A stretch of DNA of 11,490 nucleotides, taken from an uncultured Clostridia bacterium (GTDB taxonomy: Bacteria; Bacillota; Clostridia; TANB77; CAG-508). The notes beneath the pieces were generated by a model. The model worked only from the letters and a program-made list of their open reading frames with translations. It had not been told where the DNA came from and did no database searches. The stretch spans positions 1 through 11,490 of the forward strand of contig CAKPAW010000020.1 of assembly GCA_934133165.1 (NCBI GenBank), written 5' to 3'. The position numbers were made by a program, and so were the translations under genes. This document shows positions 1 to 6,977 of the stretch, in pieces. Within the stretch, counting starts at the first letter, position 1; each line of letters opens with the position of its first letter.

Positions 1-24
1 AGTTTTAAATTTTATACCACCTAA
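1..24 (+). CDS. Possible C-terminal end of an upstream gene (partial)
   Basis: Frame 1 reads seven sense codons (SFKFYTT) and then TAA at 22-24. A perfect-stem terminator begins four bases later, as expected just after a gene end. Too little is present to say what the protein is. The alternative is that the upstream gene ends outside the window and this is non-coding. Confidence 0.3.
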   Translation, partial: SFKFYTT

Positions 25-27
25 GTT

Positions 28-64
28 AAAAAGTATAGTTCAAAAGCTATACTTTTTATATTTT
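28..64 (+). terminator. Rho-independent terminator of the upstream gene
   Basis: An 11-bp perfect stem pairs 28-38 (AAAAAGTATAG) with 47-57 (CTATACTTTTT) around an 8-base loop, and the 3' arm runs into a T-rich tract. Because the stem is flanked by A and T runs it could act in both directions, but the gene order makes the plus direction the relevant one. Confidence 0.75.
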
Positions 65-78
65 ATTAAAAAATCTCA

Positions 79-106
79 TTGCTCAAATTTAAATTTATGT
101 TATAAT
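79..106 (+). promoter_or_regulatory. Sigma-A type promoter of the M6 protease gene
   Basis: A -35 box TTGCTC (79-84), a 16-bp spacer and a perfect -10 box TATAAT (101-106) preceded by an extended TGT (98-100). Transcription would start near 113, giving a short leader with the ribosome-binding site AAGGAG at 123-128, seven bases before the ATG. It lies just after the upstream terminator, so the gene is probably its own transcription unit. Confidence 0.7.
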
Positions 107-135
107 AATTATAAAAGAAAAAAAGGAGACAAAGA

Positions 136-3100
136 ATGAAAAAAAGAATAATTTTTTTATTAACATTAGTAGTAGCACTAACAATACCAATAACATGCAA
201 AGCAAAGGTATCAAAAACACAAACTAAAAACGTTGCAAATGTAGTTTTATTTGCTTATTTTAGCGATGACAATACTGCAGAGGAGTACTTTAAAACAAAC
301 AGAAATTACATAATAGATGTATATGAAGGAACAGCACAAAGATCAGTAGTAAATGTATTAAAAAATATATCTTATGGAAAACTAGCAATAAAGAATGTTT
401 TCCCACAAGATGATGGAACAAAAATAAATGCTATTAAATTACCTTTTACAGAAGAAGAAGCTAAAAATACTAATATTGATTATTCAATAATGAAAGAAAT
501 ACTAAAAAATGCTCCAGAGGTAAAAAATAAAATAGTAGACTATGATGGAGATGGAATTATAGACAATGTAACAATTATGTTAAAAGGTACAGCAAAAAGT
601 AGAAATATAGATGGAGTACTACCTACACTATGGGCTCACAGAAGTAGTTATGCAGGAGATGAAATATGGTCTGGTAAGAAAATAGTAGACTATAATATTT
701 TAAATACTTATGCAGTGTATGATTCTATAATAGCAGATAAAGCAGGAGTTATAGTGCATGAATTTTTACATACACTTGGATTTCCAGATTTATACCCTAA
801 TCAAGAAGGAACATATTGTCCTGTCTCAAAATGGGATATTATGGCAGTTTGTTCATCATATCCACAATATCCATTAGCATATTTAAGACATAAAATTGGA
901 GGTTGGATAGATATAAATACTATAACTAAAAGTACAACACATTTAACATTAGACCTTCAAAGCAATGAAAATGGAAACCAAGCATATATATTAAAATCAC
1001 CATTAAATGAAAATGAATTATTTGTTGTAGAATTTAGAAAAAAACCAGATATTAAATCTCAAGATGTTCTAGATAGCTATATACCAGGAAGTGGTATGGT
1101 AATATATAGAATAAACAATAGTTCAACAGGTTTAAGTAACTTTTTTGGAAATACTGGAGTATATGTATTTAGAGCACCAGGGTATGGAGATGACTTGAAT
1201 GGAATAAATAATGGTTCATATTTTTCTAAAGAAACAGGTAGAACATCTTTTGGAAACACAGATATAAATGTTACAAAAGGAGCTCTTACATATAGTGATG
1301 GCTCAAATTCTGGAATATTAATTAGCAATATTTCAAGTAGTAGTGGAAATCAAATGACATTTGATGTAACTATACCACAAGCAAAAGATTATGATTTATG
1401 GGAAGATAAAGAATATACAGATAATACAAGCAAATCTTACTCAAAGTTATCAAATTTGACTTTTTATAATAATAAACTATATGTTGTAAGTTCAGGAGAT
1501 AATAAAATCTTAACAAAATATTTGGAAAATAACAAATGGGTAGATGTTAATACTTTATCTATAAATGATTCAAACTTTTTAGTAGATATGTCATTATTTA
1601 CAATGAATAATAATATGTATTTGCTTACATCAGATTTTACCAATATAAAATTGTATAAATTTATAAATAATAAGTGGAATAGTGTAGCAAGCTTAAATAT
1701 TAGTGGAACAAATTCTTCATATAAAGTTATAAATAACGAATTATATATTTCAGCTATAGATGGAGGAAAAGCGAAATTATACAAATTAAATTCTAATATA
1801 TTTAAAGAATTAGGAACTTATTATACAGCAGAAGAAGGGTATCTTGGTCAAACAAGTATTGAATATATAAATAATACAATATATGTTTTTGAAAGGTATA
1901 TTGATGGAGCAATATATATTTATAAATATAATGGAATGACATTTACATTAGTAAATAATTCATTAAAAGCAAATCAATATGCAACTGTTTCATATAATAA
2001 CAAAATTTATATTTCTTTAGGAAAAGATTATACTAATGAATATACTAGAGTTGCAACATTTGACGGCTCAAAAATGAATATTGTTAATACACAAGAAACA
2101 TATGCTTTTCCTAAGTTAGTAGTTTCTCAAGGAAATATATATATGGTGGCATCTGACCAAAATAGTAAAAAAGTGACAGTATTTGCATATGATGAAGAGA
2201 AAAATAAGTTTATAAAAGAAGGTAATGATGTAGACACAGGTTCTGAAATGTCTTCTACAAATTTAATTGCTGTAGGAAATAAAATATATGTTACATTCTT
2301 TAAAACAGAAGAACAAAAAATATATGTAAAAGAAAAAGAAACAACAAATAGTTTAGTTTCAATAAATATTATAGCTCCAAAGAAAACAACATATTTAGTT
2401 GGAGAAAAATTAGATAAAACAGGAATGAAGGTAATTGCAAATTATGTTAATTCACAAAAAGAAGTAAAAAATTATACTATTAGTGGCTTTAGCACTGAAA
2501 AAGCTGGAACATACATTGCTAAAGTAAATTTTGAAGGTATTACAAATACATTTTCTTATGAAGTACATAATAAACCAGTAGAAAAAAAGAATATCAAATA
2601 TATAGCTAAAGATGTAAACGTATATTATGATGGAAAAGAACATGGAATAGATATTCAAGTAAGTGATCCTAAAGAGTATACAATAAAATATGCTAATGAA
2701 AAAGGTGAATATGTTTTAAATAAATTAACCTATAAAAAATCAGGTACATATACTGTTAAATTTATGATACAAGCACAAAATTATAATACAATATATGGAA
2801 GTAAAAAAATTATAATTAATAATGATGATACAACTATAAAATATCAAACACATGTACAATATGTAGGATGGCAAGGCTGGAAGAATAATGGAGAAACTGC
2901 AGGAACAACAGGTCAAAGTTTAAGATTAGAAGGTATATACATAAATTTAGATAATAAACATATTTCAGGAGGAATAACATATCAAACTCATATACAAAAT
3001 ATAGGATGGCAAGACTGGAAAAATAATAATCAAATGGCAGGAACAGAAGGTAAAAGTTTAAGACTAGAAGCAATAAGAATAAAACTAACAGGAGAAATTG

Positions 3101-3738
3101 CAAATTATTATGACATATACTATAGAGTTCATTCACAAGAATTTGGATGGCTAGGCTGGGCTAAAAATGGAGAAGCATCAGGAACAGAAGGCTATGCTTA
3201 TAGATTAGAAGCTATAGAAATTAAATTAGTTCAAAAAGGAAAGGTAGCACCAGGAAGTACTTCAAATGTATTTGTTAAAAAACCAACACAAGTAATATAT
3301 AGCACTCATGTACAAAATATAGGTTGGCAAAATGCAAAAACAAATGGAGAGATTGCAGGAACAACAGGTCAAAGCTTAAGATTAGAGGGAATAAACGTAA
3401 ATTTATCAAATCTTGAATTTTCAGGAGGAATAACATATCAAACTCATGTACAAAATATAGGATGGCAAGGTTGGAAAAGTAATGGACAAATGGCAGGAAC
3501 AGAAGGTAAAAGTTTAAGACTAGAAGCAATAAGAATAAAACTAACAGGAGAAATTGCAAATTATTATGACATATACTATAGAGTTCATTCACAAGAATTT
3601 GGATGGCTAGGCTGGGCTAAAAATGGAGAAGCATCAGGAACAGAAGGTTATGCTTATAGATTAGAAGCTATAGAAATTAAGTTAGTAAAGAAAAATACTA
3701 ATATAAATACGCAAGGTCAAGCATTTTATAAAAAGTAG
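136..3738 (+). CDS. Secreted M6-type zinc metalloprotease with ChW repeats
   Basis: A 1200-residue exported protein that probably cleaves extracellular proteins at or near the cell surface. Residues 1-24 form a Sec signal peptide (KKR, then a hydrophobic core, cleavage plausible after CKA). The catalytic domain follows, with the zinc motif HEFLHTLGFPD (H208, E209, H212, D218), as in M6/immune inhibitor A-type peptidases, and an upstream acidic DYDGDG loop. Residues about 418-735 contain repeated short beta-strand units with Tyr/Trp and Gly, resembling a Kelch-like propeller (inference). Residues about 742-812 look like a bacterial Ig-like domain (Big_3 style) and about 819-893 like a second Ig/MBG-type module. 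Residues about 901-1183 carry six ChW repeats with GW, AGT-G and LRLE cores. No LPXTG or membrane anchor is present, so the ChW repeats may hold it to the surface. The start is supported by the AAGGAG site at 123-128. The protease family call is firm; the substrate is unknown. Confidence 0.88.
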   Translation: MKKRIIFLLTLVVALTIPITCKAKVSKTQTKNVANVVLFAYFSDDNTAEEYFKTNRNYIIDVYEGTAQRSVVNVLKNISYGKLAIKNVFPQDDGTKINAIKLPFTEEEAKNTNIDYSIMKEILKNAPEVKNKIVDYDGDGIIDNVTIMLKGTAKSRNIDGVLPTLWAHRSSYAGDEIWSGKKIVDYNILNTYAVYDSIIADKAGVIVHEFLHTLGFPDLYPNQEGTYCPVSKWDIMAVCSSYPQYPLAYLRHKIGGWIDINTITKSTTHLTLDLQSNENGNQAYILKSPLNENELFVVEFRKKPDIKSQDVLDSYIPGSGMVIYRINNSSTGLSNFFGNTGVYVFRAPGYGDDLNGINNGSYFSKETGRTSFGNTDINVTKGALTYSDGSNSGILISNISSSSGNQMTFDVTIPQAKDYDLWEDKEYTDNTSKSYSKLSNLTFYNNKLYVVSSGDNKILTKYLENNKWVDVNTLSINDSNFLVDMSLFTMNNNMYLLTSDFTNIKLYKFINNKWNSVASLNISGTNSSYKVINNELYISAIDGGKAKLYKLNSNIFKELGTYYTAEEGYLGQTSIEYINNTIYVFERYIDGAIYIYKYNGMTFTLVNNSLKANQYATVSYNNKIYISLGKDYTNEYTRVATFDGSKMNIVNTQETYAFPKLVVSQGNIYMVASDQNSKKVTVFAYDEEKNKFIKEGNDVDTGSEMSSTNLIAVGNKIYVTFFKTEEQKIYVKEKETTNSLVSINIIAPKKTTYLVGEKLDKTGMKVIANYVNSQKEVKNYTISGFSTEKAGTYIAKVNFEGITNTFSYEVHNKPVEKKNIKYIAKDVNVYYDGKEHGIDIQVSDPKEYTIKYANEKGEYVLNKLTYKKSGTYTVKFMIQAQNYNTIYGSKKIIINNDDTTIKYQTHVQYVGWQGWKNNGETAGTTGQSLRLEGIYINLDNKHISGGITYQTHIQNIGWQDWKNNNQMAGTEGKSLRLEAIRIKLTGEIANYYDIYYRVHSQEFGWLGWAKNGEASGTEGYAYRLEAIEIKLVQKGKVAPGSTSNVFVKKPTQVIYSTHVQNIGWQNAKTNGEIAGTTGQSLRLEGINVNLSNLEFSGGITYQTHVQNIGWQGWKSNGQMAGTEGKSLRLEAIRIKLTGEIANYYDIYYRVHSQEFGWLGWAKNGEASGTEGYAYRLEAIEIKLVKKNTNINTQGQAFYKK
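2833..3690 (+). repeat. Tandem duplication encoding two triplets of ChW repeats, 456-bp period
   Basis: Copy A (about 2833-3234) and copy B (about 3289-3690) each encode three ChW modules. Matching landmarks are exactly 456 bp apart: TCAGGAGGAATA at 2965 and 3421, CTAACAGGAG at 3085 and 3541, TATAGAGTTC at 3121 and 3577. The last about 190 bp of each copy are almost identical at the nucleotide level, with a synonymous GGC/GGT change near 3191/3647. The first module of each copy has clearly diverged, and copy B lost the second Trp of GWQGW (it reads GWQNA). Confidence 0.9.
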
Positions 3739-3781
3739 CAAAAAATGAATTTATAAATAATAAACTCGCAAGAGGAGATAG

Positions 3782-3816
3782 GAGCATAGTTTTTATAAAC
3801 TATACTCTTATTTTTT
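3782..3816 (+). terminator. Terminator of the M6 protease gene
   Basis: Stem 3782-3792 (GAGCATAGTTT) pairs with 3797-3807 (AAACTATACTC) with one C-A mismatch and a four-base loop, followed by TTATTTTTT. It lies 43 bases after the protease stop and before the next promoter, separating the two units. Confidence 0.75.
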
Positions 3817-3850
3817 ACATCATTTTCATCAAAAAAATCTAAATAATGTA

Positions 3851-3879
3851 TTGCATAAATAACATAAATTCGATATAAT
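3851..3879 (+). promoter_or_regulatory. Sigma-A type promoter of the Wzz/kinase/phosphatase operon
   Basis: TTGCAT (3851-3856), a 17-bp spacer and a perfect TATAAT (3874-3879). Transcription would start near 3886, about 30 bases before the first ATG. It directly follows the upstream terminator and precedes three coupled genes. Confidence 0.75.
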
Positions 3880-3916
3880 ATTAACGTACGAAATCAAAAG
3901 AAAAAAGGGGAAGAAA

Positions 3917-4636
3917 ATGGAAGAATTAGATTTAAAAGAAATGTTTAACATGTTTTGGACAAGAAAAGTACAAATGATACTAATTGTCCTTATTTTTGTG
4001 ATTATAGGTGGACTATATTCTTATTTATACGTATCACCAAAATATAAAGCATATACTACTTTACTTTTAGCATCATCTTCAGAAGATAACGATAACACAA
4101 ACAAAACGGTAACTACAACAGATATTTCATTAAACAACAACCTAGTTTCTACATATAGTGTTTTAATTAAAAGTAAACCTGTATTAAGAGAAGTTATAAA
4201 CAAATTAAACATAAATGAAACTGAAGAAGATTTAAAGAACAACATAACTGTTAGTGCTGAAAAAAATACTCAAATAATAAAAATTGAAGTAGCAAATTTA
4301 AGCCCATATAATGCTAAAATAATAGCTAATGAAATAGCAAAATCTTTTGCTGTACAAGTTGAGGAAATCTATAACATAAATAACGTTCATGTTATAGAAG
4401 AGGCAGAAGAACCAACTGTTCCATATAATATTAATCATGTAAAAGATATGGCAATGTTTGCATTTATAGGGTTGGTAGTAGCATGTATATATGTATTAAT
4501 AGCCAATATGTTAGATACAACAGTAAAAACAAAAGAAGATATAGAAAAGAAAATAGGATTAAGTGTACTAGTAAGTATACCTGTAAACAATTTTGACGAA
4601 TTACCAAAGCCAGTAAAGAGAGGAGGAAGAAGATAA
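3917..4636 (+). CDS. Wzz/CpsC-type membrane adaptor (chain-length or kinase-modulator protein)
   Basis: A 239-residue protein of the polysaccharide co-polymerase type (CpsC, CapA, YveK). In Firmicutes these proteins sit in the membrane and activate the partner BY-kinase through the cytoplasmic C-terminal tail. Residues about 18-40 form the first membrane helix. An extracytoplasmic domain with a Ser/Thr/Asn-rich stretch follows, then a proline-containing segment (EEPTVPYN). The second membrane helix is at about 178-199, with a short cytoplasmic tail ending KRGGRR. Length and layout match the family. The ATG follows AAGGGG (3905-3910). Its TAA overlaps the ATG of the kinase gene by one base (TAATG), so the two are translationally coupled. 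Its N-terminus (MEELDLKEMF) closely resembles that of the fused protein starting at 6978, suggesting paralogy. The family is clear; the polymer it serves is unknown. Confidence 0.85.
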   Translation: MEELDLKEMFNMFWTRKVQMILIVLIFVIIGGLYSYLYVSPKYKAYTTLLLASSSEDNDNTNKTVTTTDISLNNNLVSTYSVLIKSKPVLREVINKLNINETEEDLKNNITVSAEKNTQIIKIEVANLSPYNAKIIANEIAKSFAVQVEEIYNINNVHVIEEAEEPTVPYNINHVKDMAMFAFIGLVVACIYVLIANMLDTTVKTKEDIEKKIGLSVLVSIPVNNFDELPKPVKRGGRR

Positions 4637-5616
4637 TGAAAAAAGAAATTATTACATATAGAGAACCAAAATCTCCAATATCTGAAATTTTTAGAACATT
4701 AAGAACTAATGTGCAATTTGCAAACACAAAAAGAGGATTACATTCTTTGCTTATTACTTCTACAACTCCAGGCGAAGGTAAAAGTTGGGTTTCAGCAAAT
4801 TTAGCAGTAGCATTTGCACAGGCAGGTAAAAAAGTAATATTAGTAGACTGCGATATGAGAAAAGGTAGACAGTTTTCTATTTTTGATGTGTCACCAACTC
4901 CAGGACTTTCTAACTTTTTATCTGGAATAAATTCAAATGGAGAAGATAGTAGTCCTAATATATTATCTTATATAAAAGAAACAGAAGTAGATAACTTATA
5001 TATAATTACAGCAGGAAATATTCCACCAAACCCATCAGAACTACTAGTTTCAGAACAAATGACGCAAGCAGTGGAAGAATTAAAATCAGTATGTGATTTA
5101 GTTATATTTGATGGTACACCTTGTTCACTAGTTACAGATGCAGTAATTATGTCACGTTATGTAGATACAACTTTAATTGTTTCAGCATATAAAACTACAA
5201 AAATGGATGACCTAGAAAAAGTAAAAAGAGATATTGAAAATGTAGGTGGAAAAATAGCAGGTGTTGTTATAAATAAAGTACCAACTTCACAAAAACAATA
5301 TTACGCTACATATTATTATGGAGCATCAGATTTAAAAAAAACAAGTACTAGAAAAACGAAACCTACTAAAGAAGAGGAAGAATTATTAATAGAAAGAAAA
5401 AGACAAGAATTAAAAGAAAAATCTAAAAATGCAATAAGTCAAAATAAAGTAAAGAATAAACCAGTAGAACCAAAAAAAGCAAAATCAGAGATATTTGATT
5501 TTGATAAGGCTGATGAAGAAGAAAAAAGTACAATAAATTCAATGGATTTATTAAAACAAATGTCTAAATATGTTGATGAAGAAAAAGCAAAGTTAAAAAA
5601 AGGAGATAACGAATGA
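4636..5616 (+). CDS. CpsD/CapB-type bacterial tyrosine kinase with an extended C-terminal tail
   Basis: A cytoplasmic BY-kinase that would autophosphorylate on a tyrosine cluster using ATP, with the upstream membrane protein as activator. Visible motifs are Walker A TPGEGKS (44-50, with K49), Walker A' VILVDCDMRKG (67-77) and a Walker B-like strand ending VIFDGTP, where family members usually have DTPP. The tyrosine cluster is Y222, Y223, Y226, Y227, Y228. In typical homologues that cluster is close to the C-terminus and the protein is about 230 residues. Here about 96 further residues follow, rich in Lys and Glu with probable helical or coiled-coil character (TKEEEELLIERKRQELKEK). The gene starts on the overlapping TAATG and ends in an ATGA overlap with the phosphatase gene, a classic coupled set. 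The kinase assignment is strong; the role of the tail is unknown. Confidence 0.87.
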   Translation: MKKEIITYREPKSPISEIFRTLRTNVQFANTKRGLHSLLITSTTPGEGKSWVSANLAVAFAQAGKKVILVDCDMRKGRQFSIFDVSPTPGLSNFLSGINSNGEDSSPNILSYIKETEVDNLYIITAGNIPPNPSELLVSEQMTQAVEELKSVCDLVIFDGTPCSLVTDAVIMSRYVDTTLIVSAYKTTKMDDLEKVKRDIENVGGKIAGVVINKVPTSQKQYYATYYYGASDLKKTSTRKTKPTKEEEELLIERKRQELKEKSKNAISQNKVKNKPVEPKKAKSEIFDFDKADEEEKSTINSMDLLKQMSKYVDEEKAKLKKGDNE

Positions 5617-6386
5617 TAGATTTTCATTCTCATATTGTATATGATGTAGATGATGGTTCAGATTCAATAGAAACATCATTAAAAATATTAAAATTAGCAG
5701 AAGCTACAGGTTTTCATAGTATTATTTTAACACCACATTATATGGAAGATTACTATGAATGCCCTGCAGATGAAATAAATGAAAAAATAGAGCATTTAAA
5801 AGAACTATGTAAAGAAAATGATATAGATATACAATTATATCAAGCAAATGAAATTTATATAGCAAATGATATTATAGATTTATTAAAAGCAAATAAAGCA
5901 AGCACAATAAATAAGAGTAAATATGTTTTATTTGAATTGCCAATGAATGAAGAACCACCAAATTTATTAGAAGTAATATATAGTTTAAAAGAAAACGATA
6001 AAGTACCTATTATAGCACATCCAGAAAGATATACATATATACAAGAAAATCCTAATAGATTATTAGAATTAATATATATGGGTGTATTATTTCAATCTAA
6101 TTATGGAAGTATAATAGGCCAATATGGAGAAAAATGCAAGAAAACAATAAAAGCTTTATTAAAAAATAATTTTATACATTTTTTAGGTACGGACGTACAT
6201 AAATCTACAAGTATTTATACTAAAATGGAAGATATAAAAAAAGAGTTAGAAAAAATATTAACTCAAGAACAAATTAAAATTCTAGTAGAAGAAAATGCAA
6301 AAAAAGTTTTAGAAAATAAAAAAATAGAAATAGATGAACCAAACTATATTAAAAAAAGCTTTTTTGATAAAATCTTTGGAAATTAA
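5613..6386 (+). CDS. CpsB/CapC/YwqE-type PHP-domain tyrosine phosphatase
   Basis: A 257-residue metal-dependent phosphatase of the PHP fold that in this family removes phosphate from the BY-kinase tyrosine cluster. Metal-site motifs are all present: DFHSH (H5, H7), TPHY (H42), NEIY (E80), AHPERY (H136) and GTDVH (D194, H196, where homologues often have SDAH). Length matches the family. It starts inside the end of the kinase gene (four-base ATGA overlap) with an AAAGGAG site just upstream, so kinase and phosphatase are made together. No signal peptide or membrane helix is seen, consistent with cytoplasmic action. No terminator is evident right after it; the next 134 bases are AT-rich and hold the promoter of the following gene, so some read-through into that gene is possible. 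Confidence 0.88.
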   Translation: MIDFHSHIVYDVDDGSDSIETSLKILKLAEATGFHSIILTPHYMEDYYECPADEINEKIEHLKELCKENDIDIQLYQANEIYIANDIIDLLKANKASTINKSKYVLFELPMNEEPPNLLEVIYSLKENDKVPIIAHPERYTYIQENPNRLLELIYMGVLFQSNYGSIIGQYGEKCKKTIKALLKNNFIHFLGTDVHKSTSIYTKMEDIKKELEKILTQEQIKILVEENAKKVLENKKIEIDEPNYIKKSFFDKIFGN

Positions 6387-6438
6387 AAAAAATAAGTAAT
6401 AAAAATATAAAAGAAAAATAAAAAATAGCAAAAAAGTA

Positions 6439-6467
6439 TTGCAAACAATATTAAAAAAATGTAAAAT
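6439..6467 (+). promoter_or_regulatory. Probable promoter of the 112-residue membrane protein gene
   Basis: TTGCAA (6439-6444), 17-bp spacer, TAAAAT (6462-6467). It lies in the gap after the phosphatase gene and points at the next start at 6521. The surrounding sequence is extremely AT-rich, which raises the chance of a spurious match. Confidence 0.5.
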
Positions 6468-6520
6468 ACAATATATAAAATAATAAAACATAAGAAAAAT
6501 AAAATAAGGAGGAACAGAAG

Positions 6521-6859
6521 ATGCCAGTTATTAACTTATCAAATCCATTTAATATACTAATAGCTTTAGTTTTATTTGCATTAGTATTATTTTTAGCTAG
6601 AGAGATTAAAAGAAGTAATGTTACTTGTATAATGTTATTAGTGTATTTAACTATATTAGTAGGACATTGCATTGAATATGTTTCTGTAGCAGATCCATCT
6701 GGAGAAATTACAACAGTAATTGCAAATTGTATAGCTGTAGACTTTATGTTTATATTACTATCTTTTATTGCATATCTTTGGACAGATAACTTGGAGGCAA
6801 AAGAAAGAAAATTTAAAAGTGTAGACGATAGCTTAAATTGGTTTTGGAAAAAAATCTAA
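6521..6859 (+). CDS. Small three-helix membrane protein of unknown function
   Basis: I do not recognise this 112-residue protein. Hydrophobic segments at about 10-27, 34-55 and 66-88 predict three membrane helices. Between them lie a basic turn (REIKRS), a short polar loop (VADPSGE), and after the third helix a charged C-terminal tail (NLEAKERKFK...) ending in aromatic residues WFWKKI. The start has a near-perfect AAGGAGG (6506-6512) eight bases before ATG. It sits between the kinase/phosphatase set and the fused Wzz-kinase-like gene and is closed by a strong terminator, so a role linked to envelope polysaccharide or to that phosphorelay is plausible from context only. It shows no catalytic motif. 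Confidence 0.75.
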   Translation: MPVINLSNPFNILIALVLFALVLFLAREIKRSNVTCIMLLVYLTILVGHCIEYVSVADPSGEITTVIANCIAVDFMFILLSFIAYLWTDNLEAKERKFKSVDDSLNWFWKKI

Positions 6860-6888
6860 AAAAGTCGGAAATTAATAGACAAAAGTGG

Positions 6889-6934
6889 AAAAAAGTGTTA
6901 AAATATTGAATGGTAATATTTTAACACTTTTTTT
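6889..6934 (+). terminator. Strong rho-independent terminator
   Basis: A 19-bp perfect stem pairs 6889-6907 (AAAAAAGTGTTAAAATATT) with 6915-6933 around a 7-base loop, ending in a T run. It is the strongest hairpin in the window and ends the transcript of the preceding small membrane protein. The A/T flanks could permit some activity on the other strand. Confidence 0.88.
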
Positions 6935-6937
6935 ATT

Positions 6938-6946
6938 TGTTAAAAT
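6938..6946 (+). promoter_or_regulatory. Possible extended -10 promoter of the fused Wzz/kinase-like gene
   Basis: TGT followed by TAAAAT (6938-6946) forms an extended -10 element with no good -35 box; the -35 position would lie in the 3' arm of the preceding terminator. Some promoter is needed here because the terminator isolates the next gene, whose start is at 6978. Confidence 0.4.
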
Positions 6947-6977
6947 AAAGAACTGACATATGTAAGGAGAGAATAAA

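Noticed and set aside
2834..3592. Long minus-strand open frames opposite the ChW repeats
   Set aside because: They are Leu/Phe-rich mirror translations of the duplicated ChW coding sequence, with no ribosome-binding site; the plus-strand repeat code explains them.
6353..6366. AAAAAAGCTTTTTT palindrome as a terminator at the end of the phosphatase gene
   Set aside because: It lies inside the coding sequence, has no loop and is not followed by a T run, so it is a chance palindrome of Lys-Ser-Phe codons.
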